This document shows, piece by piece, positions 31,348 to 43,584 of a stretch of 64,000 nt of DNA. How positions within the stretch are numbered: position 1 is the first letter of the stretch; every line of letters begins with the position of its first letter. The notes under the pieces were generated by a model, which did not search any database, was not told the origin of the DNA, and worked only from the letters and a program-made list of their open reading frames with translations. The stretch comes from Aquilaria yunnanensis (lineage: Eukaryota; Streptophyta; Magnoliopsida; Malvales; Thymelaeaceae): assembly GCA_039654915.1 (NCBI GenBank), contig CM077599.1, forward strand, positions 73,624,001 to 73,688,000, in the 5' to 3' direction. A program made the position numbers and the translations under genes.

Positions 31348-34300
31348 TTAATAGAGCAACGTGAAAGGAGGTATGTGATGCACCCTTCCGTAATCTTCTC
31401 CTCCAGGGATCAACCTGTTGCAGAACTCCATGGGCATGCTCTCGATCTCCAACTCTTGGAGGCATGTAATGAATCTCAATCCAGCTGGAGCTGTCTTTAA
31501 TTTGCGACAATCACGAATTTGCATGTGTCGAAGCTTGCTTAGTGCTCCTTCGTGAATAATCAACTCTTCTAACATGCCAAGGCCTTGAAGATGGAGTGAA
31601 TCAAGCTTAGGAAAGCCTGTTGCAGAGCCTTCCATCCTGTTTCCAGTGAAGGAGTCCCAACCTAAAAAGAGATATTGGAGATTAGGAAGGCGCTGCAGAG
31701 TCAGCATTGGATCTTCGGAAAGGTGACATTTTTCAAGCTTCAAGTGGCTAATGGTAGAGGGGAAGTCTTCAGGAAGCTCGTGCATGGTGTGACCAATTAT
31801 CTCCAACTTGTAGAAATTGGGACAGCCCTGTAATGCTTCTACTACTGGTGATACATCGATGCGGAGGTCAGACATATCAAAACGGATGGACAAATAGCAT
31901 AGATGCCTCATATTCTTGAGTGCATCACTAAATGGCGTAACCAAGTATTGTCTGACATCATTATTGTCCAAAAGCCACACAATAAGCTCTCTAAGTTGGG
32001 TCAATGCACCAAGACTTTTTACATTATGGCGATTCAATCCTAATCCCATAAGCTTACGCATATTCCTCCACTTCCCTATTCTAGGTTGCAACGGAAAGAA
32101 CAATGAAAGACACAAATATCTCAATTGCTCCAACTTCCACAGCACATCAGGTAAACTATCATCATTACAATATCCTGTAAAATATAAGGTTTGCAAACGT
32201 CTCAATTTTCCAAGAGATGATAAAATTTGTTTTGTTTGCAAACATCTCAATTTTCCAAGAGATGATGAAAATGGTATTGTGAAATCTCCGAACACAAGCA
32301 TCTTTAAGTAAACGAGTTCACCAATCTCGTCAAGTGATGAACGTACTTTAACCCCTTGTAAATTGAGCACCCTTAGTAGTTTGTAATTGCTGGTCACAAA
32401 TGCCCAAAATCTTCTCGACTTGCAGTAATTTTTCCAAAGTTGTTCGACCACCGAAAAGCATCCATCCAATTCCGTAAGTTCTTCTTCAGAAAAGATGTCG
32501 CAAAAGAACCAAAGAGATCTTAAATGAGGATTCGGATAAAGATGGTTTATCTGTTTTGGTTCATATATTGCAATTCTTCGAACCTTACCTATAGTGGGCA
32601 TAAAAAGAACACTTGAATCATCCACATGTTCACTTCGATTAGGAATTATGAGCATGTCTTCTTCTTTTGCTTTTGACAAACAAAGATCTCTCATAAGATC
32701 GTGCAAGCAGCATGTTGCCAATATATCTCCCAACTCACCTTTTTCTCCAACTAAAACCATACTTCTTTTAATCAGTTCATTCAAATAACTCTTTGCTATA
32801 TCTTCCAACTCTTCTTCCTTTTCCTCCCAGTGAACCTGTGTATGCTCTATCATACCTTCTGCAATCCACATCTGTATTAATATTTCCACATCTATTTCAT
32901 AATCTTCAGGAAACTGAGCCATATAAGTAAAGCACAACTTTAAATGGTTAGGTAAACCATCATAGCTAGAGGCTAATATATTCCTAACACCAATATTATT
33001 TGCTCCTGGATTCCAACCTCTCGCTATTTGCGACTTGATATATTCAAAACCCATATTCCATTCTGCCGATGTAACTTTGGTAGACAAAATTCCACCTAGC
33101 ACCCTGATTGCTAATGGCAAACCTCCACAATATTTGACCATTTCTTTGACCACTCTCTCCTTTTCATGTTCGTCTTTCATCCCATTGCTACCATCTGAAT
33201 ATATATATATATACCAGATAGAAAAATTCAATTACTCTAGGTAGCTCAATTCAAACAATAATATTTTACAACTTTTGGGTGTATATATGTAACATTTTTT
33301 CAGAGTAGCAATTAGAATAAATTATTTTTAAAACTGTAATCTATATAAGAGAATGTACCCAATTGCTAATTAGGATGAATTTATCATTTAAGAATTATAA
33401 CTAACATTAAGTTTTTTATTTTTTAGAGGACGCGAGGTGTATGGCTGCTGGCCGCCTCTATATCTAGTGCCATCGAAAGGACATGGAATATATAGTTAAC
33501 TTTCTTGGTTTTTATGTAAAAATAGATAAGTTCATTTTAATCACGGAAAATATAATTTTAACGATTGATATAAGTGCAAGCATTTTTTATTACTATTTAA
33601 TATAAGAGCAACTGTTATACTAGTGACTTTCTATCTTTAATTTCATTTTTACTTTTGATTAAACAGTTTATATACATACATATATACGTGCGTAGTTTCT
33701 TCAAAAATGATTTTCTTAATAAGTTAAAAATTATTTACTGCTCCCTCCGTCCCAAAAGTTTTGCTCTATTTTATTTTTTCAATTAATCTAATTTTTTTTA
33801 TTTTCAACATTTCAATATATAAATAAAAAATTCTTGCATATGAATGATAATTCAAGATATGTAATTTCTAAATATTTTTTTATTTTTCTAACAACTAATA
33901 ATATGAATAAAATTAAGTCAAAATATAATAAAAAGTCAAATATATCAAAACTTCTGGAATGGAGGAATATCTATTTATTTGTATAAAATTTTGCACATCA
34001 TTTTTTTATAGTGAGATTATATATACTAAATCGCTAACGATTTTCACTATTCCTGGAACAGTTGCCACACTTTGCTACAGGTGCTTTTTTCTTTGCGTTG
34101 GCTTTTTTTAATCCCTTTTGATTTCTTTCGGGCTTCTATTTTCCAATTGGGTCTTTTTTTGTTTGGGTTTTCTACGGGCAGGTGTGTTAACTACAGCACT
34201 CATTTTGCTACAGTTAACAATTTTTTTTTGTGCAACTAATTTTTTAATCGCTTGGGTTGGTATTTTTTTTCTCATTTAGGTTTTTTTTTTGTTTCTTTGG

Positions 34301-37300
34301 GTTTGGGACATATTAGTTACAATACCCATTTTGCTACAGTAATTTTTTTGAGTGAGCTCCTGTTTTTTTTAATTTGGGTCGAGTTTTTTTCCCATTTGGG
34401 TTTTCTATGGGTTTAGCATGTTGGAAATAGCACCACGCGTTGCCACAGTTTTTTTTGTAATCAGTTTTCTTTTTGTTTGGGTTTTTTTTTTCGATTAGCT
34501 TTTATTTTTGTTTTGGTTGTTTTCTTTTTCTTTTTAGCCTGTATTTTATTTTTTAATTTGATTTTTTTCCCTAAAATACAGTCCCAAAAAAACCCAAATG
34601 CCAAAAAAAATTTCTGAAAAGAAAAAAAACATCGGATGAAAAAACTTCCCCCTCGCTTTTCTGTTGGCCCAAAATATGTCCAAAGTAATAAAAATGGGCA
34701 ACACTACATAACAGATACCCTATTTATGTATAATAATATCTTTTAATCCTTAAATTTTAAAATAAGATATTTTTATCACTCTATCATAATAAATACAAAA
34801 GATGTCTAAATTTTTAATTTTTATGTTTTCGGATCCCAAATTACAAATTAGTCACAAAACTTAATTTTGATTATAATTTAATTTTAAATTCATAATTTTT
34901 TACTAATATTTTTTCAATATATATCAAATTTGTACACTTGCTGATCAACCCGCAACTAAATGCAAGTTCTATTCAACATTTGCTCATATATCTATACATT
35001 TTTCATGTATATTAAAATTAATTATTTCTTATATTTTTACTATCAGTCATGTTCCTTTGAGATTAATCAAAGTACGAGTCAGATCCTTTGGATTATGACA
35101 TTTTTCCCATTTGGGTGTTTTTTTTGTTTCAATTTTCTTTGGGCCAGATGTTGGGAACAATGTCACACCTGCTATAGTTTTTTTTTATATTCAATTTTCT
35201 TTTTTTTGGGTTTTTTTTGTGCCTATATTTTATTTTTTGCACTTGGTTTATTTCTCTAAAATATAGGCCCCAAAGAAACCGAAATGCAAAAAAAAAAAAA
35301 AAAACGTTATCGTAAGAAAAAGACAAAGAAACCTAAGAAAAAACCTCCCCCCATGGCTCTTTTCGGCCCAAAATATGTCCAAAGCGAAATAAAAAGGTAA
35401 TATTACATAATAAATATCTTATTTATGTATAATAATATCTTTTGGTCCTAAATTTTAAAATCGGGAATTTTTATTACTCTATCCTAATAAACACAAAAGA
35501 TACTTTGAACTTTTAATTTCTATATTTTCCGACCCTAAACTAGAAATTAGCCACAAAACTTAATTTTGAATTCATTTTTTTAATATTTTTTCATTAATGA
35601 GTATAAATGCATTTGGTATAAAAAATTTGTACCTTTGTTGATCACCCCACAACGAAGGGCAAACTTTATAGAACCTTTGCTCATATATCCATACATCTTC
35701 CATGTATATTAAAATCAATCGTTTCTTATATTTTGACCATTAATGATACAGTTTTGCTTTTTTTTTTTCTCAGTTCCTTTTTTTTGCATCTATCTTTTTT
35801 TTTCGTAATGAAATTATTTTTTTTGGCTTTTTTTTTGGGTTTTGGGTTTGGGTTGTTTGTTCCCTTTTTTATTTTTTATTTTTTTGCTGAAAAAGGATAA
35901 ATTATAAAATTGGTTCTTTTTGTTGTGTTAATATCTTCTAATCCTCAAACTTTGAAAGTAGAAATTTAACACTTTCTCATAGACTTTTGAATGTATGCAT
36001 TTTTCATGTATATTAAAATCAATCATTCTTTATATTTTCACCATTAAAAATACAGTTTTGCTTTTTATTTCCAGTTCCTTTTTTTCGCATCAGTTTTTTT
36101 TTCCTGTATTTTTTTCTTGCATTTGGGTTTTTTTAATGAAATTGTTTCTTTTTCTGGCATTTTTTTTGGGTTTTAGGTTTGGGTTATTTGTTCCCTTTTT
36201 TATTAATTTTTTTTGCTGAAAAAGGATAAATTATAAAATTGGTTCTCTCTATTTATTTGTGTTAAAATCTTCTGGTCCTCAAACTTTGAAAGTAGGAATT
36301 AGCATTTTCTCTTAGACTTTTGATTATTGTATTTTAGGCCTCAACATTCATGAATGCATTTAAGACTCTAATTTCTCTTGAAAGGCCAATTTCATTGTAT
36401 TAATCTTATGTCATATATTTTTCTTTTTACCAAAATTATTGCCATAACCTTTCAATCATTTTAATTTTTTAGCTCGTTTGATTTGATCACATCTTATATT
36501 GGAATTCATCTCTTTTTTTATATCATTTTTTACTATAAATATAATGGATATCAAAAATTATATCTTCATCAGACTTCCCTCAACAACGTGCAGGTCGCCA
36601 TCTAGTACCTCTCTATTTTTAACTGTAAGTTAATTAAAAAATTGGTTTTTTCTTGGGCTCGCATTTTCTTATGTTTTTATTGAATGCTCTGGTTGTGTTA
36701 CTTCTGTTTATCAGAGTTGGTAACCATGTAATTTGTCATTGTTTTTCTTTCTTAATTCAATATATTTTTTTCTTTTCCAATAAAAATAATAATTTAATTT
36801 TTATAATTTTTTTAACTTCCAAAGACTATAAAATAAAAAATAATTTTTTACAAAAAGTACATGTTGGACTTAATTACATATTTCACTTAAATATATCAAA
36901 AAAAATAAAAGCTGCATTTTCCTGGTCTCTCACCATTTCCCTCATCGTACCATTTTCTAGCCAATATCCTAAGACCTGCCGCTGCCTCAGACATTGTAAA
37001 AAGTAACTCAGACAAATTAATTTTAAATTAGATACTTTAACAACTAATCAGTGATTAATCATGATCTTATAGATGACAACAGTATACCCATAACAAGAAG
37101 AGAGACGTGAAGTCAATCTCGTTGATTTTTGCTCCTCCTGTTATATATCTCATCGTTCTATCCTATTCACTTTTAATATCTTCAAAATTTTCATTATAAT
37201 CATCATCGTCATTGTGGTTATTATTAAAATAATAAAAGTCATGCCTATTTTTAACATAAATATGTATTTCTATACATCTTTATTATTCTCTTTTTCCTTG

Positions 37301-38810
37301 AGAATAAATTAATAATCAATTAACGCCAAAATTAACCAGAAGAATTTATTAACAGCCTAAATTAGTGCTGTCATACTTTATTTGATTATCTTTCTTTAAA
37401 TTAAGTTGTCATTTAATGGACTTGGATTTTTTATACTCAGAAGTATTTGCAACACAGTGTATTAGCCTATTAGGCAGTGTATTAGGGAGTATTTGGGAAG
37501 TTTAGGGATAAAGTTTTTAGTTCCAAATCCGGATAAAAGACTATATATACACCATATAGCTGTTTTTTTCTTTTGTTTAATTGGCAGTGTCATTTATAAT
37601 ATGCTTTTCTGAACTTAGGCAGTAGAATGTTGCACCAATATTATGCCATAAAGCATCAATCTTTTGAAAAAGTATCAACTCAGTAGGTTTGAAAATAAAA
37701 ACACTTTCATATTTTATCCGTTTTTCATTTTCCTTTTAATTATACTAGCTAGCAGGAATATAGTACATATATTTGTTACAGCTTTGGGTTAGGTGGTGTA
37801 CCTGCACTTTCTGCGGTTGAAGGGTGAAACACAATCTGTCGAAGCAACTGCCAGCTCTGGTCGTCATTCAGGCAGTTTGGTGTCTGCAGGAAGCCATGGG
37901 AACGTTCAGCTATTGCTTCGTTGCGAGTCGTGATCAATATCTTGCTCCTACATCCATCGCTGGGGAAGGCATCTTTCAGGGAATACCAGACTTGTTCCGT
38001 CCAAATGTCGTCAAGAACCACCAGACACAAGTCCTTTCGCAGCTTTTGCCGAAGCTGACGTACCAACTCTTGGTCCGTCAGCTTAAAGATCTCATCTCTC
38101 CTTGAAGATTCAAGGCCGAGCAGGATCTTCTGCCAGATATCCCCGACTTGATATTGCTGGGAAACGTAGACCCAGGCGAATCCATTAAAATGGCGTCTGA
38201 TTTCGGTGTGTCGGTACACCTCCTTAGCTATGGTGGTCTTTCCCAAACCCCCCATGCCAGCGACAACAACAACCTCGTATAGTTTATTATCCTTTACCGG
38301 CTTGTCCTGGAGAACCGACACCAACTCACTGATGTAGCTGTCAATCCCTACGATATCCTTTTCAATCACATCAGGAAATGTTTCGCGATGCAATGAACTC
38401 GAGCTTTCTCCACCCGTCACTGGTTCTATCCTGTAGGTCTGAGCTCGACGAGTGAGGTCGGAGATCTTCTCAGTGATTCCGTCCAACACCGTGCCGATCT
38501 TGTGCAGCCACCAATATTCTTTTGGAAGGCAACGGAGGCCGTGCCTCTTGGCCGCAACTTTGATGTAGAAGGTGTCGATAAGATCCTCGACCTCGTAAGC
38601 TCTTTCCCTGACTTCAGCCACCCAGACGTCAACGACCTCTGTCCGAGATTTCATTGAAGCTACAACTTTGAGGAAGGCTTTTATCCAGATCAGCTCTGCG
38701 CGCAACCGTGTCAGCTTGTCGTCAACCCTATCCAAGTACTTGGCCTCCTCCATAGCCAACTTGCCTAGGTTTAACGCCAGATTTGATATGAGAGCGATTG
38801 GGGTACCCAT
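31348..38810 (-). CDS. CC-NB-ARC-LRR resistance protein, two exons, 951 aa
   Basis: Exon 1 (38810-37802) and exon 2 (33194-31348) join in phase 1 to an uninterrupted 951-residue frame. Residues 1-150 form an Rx-type coiled coil with an EDVID-like VEDLIDTF. NB-ARC follows: P-loop GMGGLGKTT (about 190), RNBS-A FNGFAWVYVSQQY, kinase-2 LVVLDDIW, RNBS-B KILITTRN, then across the intron GLPLAI, RNBS-D CFTYMAQFPEDYEI and an MHD-type LHDLM (here L-H-D). The rest is about 500 residues of LRR, ending CNRLIPGGEDYGRVHHI. The layout and C-terminus resemble the At1g50180 (CAR1)-like group. Such proteins are cytosolic or membrane-associated immune receptors that sense pathogen effectors. The intron donor GCAG/GTACACC and acceptor TTCAG/AT are good. 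Its 4.6-kb intron is repeat-filled. A 45-bp in-frame duplication lies in the LRR at 32190-32265. Confidence 0.88.
33741..33965. mobile_element. Stowaway/Mariner-like MITE in the CNL intron
   Basis: The left end CTCCCTCCGTCCCAAAAGTT and the right end, reverse complement ATTCCTCCATTCCAGAAGTT, form the Stowaway-type TIR. Length is about 225 bp and the interior is AT-rich. The TA target duplication is not clean. Confidence 0.7.
34050..34460. repeat. Degenerate ~120-bp tandem repeat in the CNL intron
   Basis: The phrase TTTGCTACAG, or close variants, recurs at about 34071, 34204, 34331 and 34439. Each is followed by a T-run and TTTGGGTTTT-like sequence, which defines four decayed units. A fifth variant (ACCTGCTATAGTTTTTT) is at 35167. 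Confidence 0.65.
34560..35760. repeat. ~700-bp tandem duplication in the CNL intron
   Basis: Unit 1 (about 34560-35060) and unit 2 (about 35260-35760) share GGCCCAAAATATGTCCAAAG (about 34665 and 35364), TTATGTATAATAATATCTTT, GTTGATCA and TTTGCTCATATATC in order. The offset is about 699 bp. Between them the T-rich unit of the preceding repeat recurs. Confidence 0.8.
35750..36350. repeat. ~300-bp tandem duplication in the CNL intron
   Basis: CAGTTTTGCTTTT, then GTTCCCTTTTTTATT, GCTGAAAAAGGATAAATTAT and CCTCAAACTTTGAAAGTAG occur twice (about 35752-35970 and 36052-36296). TTCATGTATATTAAAATCAA precedes each. Confidence 0.8.
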
Positions 38811-38896
38811 TGCTCTATCTCTCGAAGCCTGCTCCGAGCTGTAATTTTATGGGCTTAATCTGTCTTTGGTAGGCTCTCTGCTCATTCTTGTTGATG

Positions 38897-38907
38897 GTTA
38901 TTTATAG
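38897..38907 (-). promoter_or_regulatory. TATA box of the CNL gene
   Basis: On the gene strand the sequence reads TATAAATAACC, about 90 bp upstream of the ATG at 38810. That is a normal distance for a plant core promoter with a short leader. Confidence 0.6.
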
Positions 38908-38975
38908 ACCTTGCTTTTTAAAATATTAAGCGGAAAAGAACTAAAATCTGAAGAGAATGGCAGGTGAGGGAGTGT

Positions 38976-38981
38976 GGTCAA
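38976..38981 (-). promoter_or_regulatory. W-box (TTGACC) upstream of the CNL gene
   Basis: TTGACC on the gene strand, about 70 bp upstream of the TATA box, is a canonical W-box core bound by WRKY factors, which often control defence genes. A single hexamer can occur by chance. Confidence 0.4.
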
Positions 38982-38989
38982 CAGTGGAC

Positions 38990-40990
38990 CTCAGTTAAGT
39001 GAGGCCTGCCAACTGAGGAAAAATGAAGGGTGGTTAACGAGTTACGTACAATGGCAGCATACGTAATTTTGTCCAAAAATCAGCCTCAATTGATTCTTAC
39101 TCAAACATGGTCCATGCCCAATGGAAAAAAGCCTCCTCTCCCTTGAGTCGCTCTCAGTCCAAAACTCCATCAGATTTATGGAAGGATCTTTCATTTTTCT
39201 TTTAAATTTAATGTAAAAGTAATGCTTCGTTTTCTTTGAAAAAAAGAAATACAAAAACGGAAAATTATTTCAGATTTCAAAATCAGATTTAGTACGAAAC
39301 GGAAATTAAGATCGTCTAACCAACAAAATATTAAGATGACGAAAATGGAAGCTAGGAACATATTTAGCAACTTGTGGCATTAAAATTTGAACTAAGGAAT
39401 AAATTTAAAGTTGGAAACAAAAAGTGGGAAACAAAGTGGAGGGAAAAGACAAGTGGAGCGAAAATTCTCTGACATAATCAGAGGTTGGATTATTTGATTT
39501 GATTGATCAGTAGCGGCAGAATTACAATTCTAGGCCTCCTTCTGTTTCAATTATTCACTGTCAACAACTCCTTTTCGTACAATTATCTCATGTTACAGAT
39601 AAAAAATCAATGTACGCTTTTCGTACTGTATTAAAAACTTTGAGGTGAAATTGTACCTATCACAGATGAGGGTAAGATTGAAATGAATGGTCAAAATTGT
39701 AGACTATTGAAATTTGTTTATCTCATATCCTTTGCTTTACCGTAGATGCTGTCCACCCTAAACTTACACACAATTTATTTTAATTTAAGTTAATTAATTA
39801 TAAAATAATTTATTTTATGTTTTATATTTTTTTATTTAAAATTAATTTTAATTAAAATTTAATACTATATAGTTATAATAATCTATTAAATATATAATTT
39901 TTATAATCTTATTAAATTTTTATAAAATTTTTAAGTTTCAAACTTTAAAAAAAAAAAGTTCATAAAAATTTAACATCATAGAATTTGTATGAATTTCTAA
40001 CATGAGAGGTTATCCTTATATGAAGGTTAGAGATATAACTTAGTTCAATTATTTCAATTAATTTATTTTGATTTATATTTTAGTCTTTTTTTTTTTACAA
40101 CAATGAGTATTGTCTATATTTAATCACCATGAATAATTTATTCTATGGATTTGAATAAAAGACCGAGATGTGAAATTTGATTCGTGCACTATAAAAATAG
40201 ACTTCCAATAATTAGCATAGAGATATACCTATTTATTGTAATTTGTTAATTTTACAACTTGAACTTAATGGGTTTAATTACTTATGCAAGACAACGAGAG
40301 ATAATGATAAATTAATCGAATATGTTACGATTGCTCGAGAGAGAATTGTAATACTAAAAGTGATTGTTAACAAATAGAGGTATTACTAAATAATTAACTG
40401 GAGGACCTTGAAACTTAAACCTTAGCTATCCTATAATCATTTTCTTCCTAATTCGTTAGTTTCGTCATTGCTTTAGTTTAATCTTAGTTTGTTTTAGTTA
40501 ATTTTATATTTATAAAATCTAAACTCATTTATTTTATTTTTTATAAACAATTAAATATATGTTCCTCATGAGATTAATATCTTGATTTGTCCTAAGGATT
40601 AAAATTTCCTACAATTGACCCTACGCACCTGCAAGATTAGCCCTATTAGTATGCCTGATATTACATATTTTCACATTATAGGTTTTCTTGCCGCCTTTTT
40701 TTTTTATCACATTTAAATTTTCCCTTTATATGTCCTGTTATAAAATCTAGTGACAAATTATGCATTTCGATTGCTTATTTTCTAGGAAAAAGTGTTGAAA
40801 ACAGTCTAGAGGTATGATCAAACTCATGAAGTTTGTTAATTGTCTAGTGGAGATTTTATTTTAATTAACATTAAAAATAAAAATCAATTCATTATCTGCG
40901 TTCTTGAAACACTGGATTATTCATTTCAGAACAAAAATATTTGACTGATTTGCTTTTCAAATCCCCTATTGATACATTTTCACCAAATCG
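38990..40990. other. Intergenic, no gene seen
   Basis: AT-rich, with very AT-rich palindromic stretches at 39770-39960 (AATTAATT-type). No coding region or clear element was recognised. Confidence 0.4.
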
Positions 40991-41399
40991 GACATGAAGA
41001 ATTGCATTGGGCCATCATGTTTTTAGGTTCTATTGGTTCGCTGGGAAATTATTATTTTGAGGTTTTCCTATTTCTACGTTTTGAGTAAATAATCACTTTA
41101 TATACAAAAAATTTACAATAATGCATTAAAATTAATTTAAAATGAATTGACGCTTATTTATTAATATAATTCATTTCTTGGCTGATAAAAAAAAATTGCA
41201 TGGAATATTTTCAATTTTCTGTCAATATTATTCTTAATGTCCTCTCTTGTACTATTCGATCGTCTTCCTGCTCTTGATTTTTTTTTTTTGTACACATAAG
41301 CAAAGAAATCTAGGGAAGGAACAAAGCAGCATAACAATGAGCTTGAATAATACGCTAGCGAGATACCACCACCAATGCGCAACGATGTATAGATTCCAT

Positions 41400-42350
41400 A
41401 ATGACCAAGATATCTTGGACTAAAGAAGACAGATGTATGTCTGTTGTGGTTAGCCCCTTCGGAACCGCTAATGCTGCAGAGCAGTAAGTTAAGATGATTA
41501 TTGAAGAGAGCGAAAATAGAAGAGTCGTATGCAGGGCTCTCTAAATGGCACGTAATTCAGCTTCGAGGGCTGAGGTACATGAAAGAAGACGAACACCATC
41601 TGTCATGATAAGGGGACCATTTATGCCCATCCAAAGCCGAGTAACAGCACTTAGGCCGAGATTTGGATGCCATACTCCATCAACAGAAAAGATTTTGGTC
41701 TGAACATAGATAAAAGTCTCTCCTGCGTTCTTCCCCTAAACATGGCAAAGAGTATTTAGATGGACAGATTAAGTTCTTGTAAATCGATCTCTAGTTTACT
41801 TGGAGGTATGCATTAAATTAATCAACCCATTTCTTCTTCCAGATAAAGAAAATATATTAAATGAAATACCCTGAAAAATAAATTCATTTCTACCCAACCA
41901 AATGGTACAAATAGTTGATACTAGGTATAATACCCATTTTGACTTCCATTTGTTAGTGGAGGCAAAATATTAAGAAGTCACTCCTGAAAGGATTGGGAAT
42001 TATGATGATCGTTGGTTTGACATGGATTTGTGGTAAAATTACCCCAAATTAGAACAAAGTCATTACAATCCCAAAAGATGTGCATAAGATGTTCCTCCTG
42101 AGCTTGATATCTCGCACAAGTGAAAGTAATGTTGCAACCGTGACCTGTTAAATTAACTGCTGTAAGAAGGGCATTAAGCAGGCATTTCCAAATAAAGACT
42201 TTAAACTTACTTGGAAGACAAGACCCCCAAATTTTCCTAAGAGTAATTGAAAATTTGGGATATCAGGAAAGCCCTTGAGAACTATAATGAAGATTATTTT
42301 GGAGGGAATCATTAACGAGGACCTGGGAAACATAACCCTTCTTAACAGAG
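41400..42350 (-). pseudogene. LINE zf-RVT and RNase H remnants
   Basis: Around 42330-42010 the minus strand reads LPSKFKVFIWKCLLNALL, then a Cys/His-rich segment with EEHLMHILWDC, typical of the zf-RVT domain after plant LINE RTs. Around 41700-41420 it reads DGVWHPNLGLSAVTR, then ALEAELRAI (after which comes a stop) and RALHTTLL, matching RNase H with its D...E pattern. Multiple stops are present. Confidence 0.65.
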
Positions 42351-42882
42351 TAAGATCCTGTCAAATCATCCTGCCATTTGATAACATCAATTCCATCGAT
42401 CTCTGATGGCACCTACATATAAGTAATTAGAGAAGCAATTTACGGAGGAAACAATAAAAACACCACCTCCTTGTTCCACTGGGCCCTACCCTTAATTACT
42501 AAATCTGCAAGCTTAAGCTTTTTATATTTTTTATGGAATCCTAGACTAATTGCTCAAAGTAGTTCTATAGTGAAATATGGGAGCCACAAATTATACCAAA
42601 CCCAGATTGATGTATCGATAGACTAGCAATGATTAGAGGTAATAATGTTTCGACCCTGCAGGAGACTTTTCCATATCAGGGAAGCATTAGATTGAATTCA
42701 TGCCGACCAAACAGAATGAGAGTGGCCATATTTAGAGGTGAGAACTTTACAAACCAAGGAATTTGAAAAATTAGAGAAAATTCGCTAAAAGGTTTTTGCT
42801 AACAAAGCCTGGTTAAATAGGTGCACGTCCTTTAAGCCTAGGCCTCCAGAACCTTTAGGCATCATTAAAAGATGATGATTTT

Positions 42883-43584
42883 TTACATGAAATCCCCTTC
42901 GATCCTGATTGCTTGACCACCAAAATTTGATGATATTATTAGACAAAGTATCTGAAAGGGTAAAAGGAACCTTGAAAAGGGCATTATATAGATTGGAAGA
43001 GAAGACAACGTGGCTTGGATTAGTGTCAGGCGGCCTACACTATTAAGAAGGTTCCGTTTCGAATGATTAAGATGGTGAGCAATCTTATCTGCTAAAAATT
43101 TAAAGAATGATGACCGGTACATATTTTGGCAAAAAAGAGCCCCCAAATAATTTAGGATCCGTTCATTTAACTGAAAAGGTAAAATCTGGCAAAGTTCCTG
43201 GATCAAATTACTTGGGACATTTCAACTGAACATCCATTCAGATTTCTCAAAGTTGATTTCTTGTTTTGCTGCTTGTTCATAAAGCTTCAAAGCTAAATTA
43301 ATTGATAAAATTGACTCTTTTGAAGGACAGAATAAAAAGAGAAAATCATCAACAAAGAATAAATGATTTATAGAAGGGCCATGTCTACTAGCTTTAAGAC
43401 CAATCACTTTACCCGAGGAATCTAAGAAAGATAAATAGAATGAAAGAGCTTCAGCACACAAAATATAGATATATAAAGATAATGGATCTCCTTGATGAAT
43501 ACCAGCTTGAGGAGTAAACCAATCCGTCTTACAACCATTGACAAGGATCGAGTAAAAGACGTTGGATACACATTGTAAAATCAT
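42883..43584 (-). pseudogene. LINE reverse transcriptase, C-terminal half
   Basis: The frame at 43584-43222 contains GIHQGDPLSLYIYILCAEAL (RQGDPLSP-type motif) and LFFVDDFLF, in which the catalytic A/Y-x-D-D box is FVDD. A second frame, 43206-42883, continues with YLGALF and LLNSVGRLTLIQATLSSLPIY, the conserved post-RT region. The enzyme would copy LINE RNA into DNA at a nicked target; here a frame break separates the two parts. Confidence 0.85.

Larger units (their letters stand above)
33196..37801 (-). other. 4.6-kb intron of the CNL gene
   Basis: The intron splits the NB-ARC domain between RNBS-C and GLPLA. It is highly AT-rich, contains a Stowaway-like MITE (33741-33965) and several generations of tandem duplication (34050-36350), and has no coding feature. 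The T-rich plus strand is A-rich on the gene strand, which is unusual for a plant intron (normally U-rich). Confidence 0.7.

Noticed and set aside
31916..32311. 131-codon plus-strand frame
   Set aside because: It is antisense to the LRR of the CNL and has no independent support.
35129..36219. Small Phe-rich frames in the CNL intron
   Set aside because: They come from T-runs in low-complexity tandem repeats.
37824..38105. 93-codon plus-strand frame
   Set aside because: It is antisense to the NB-ARC exon of the CNL.
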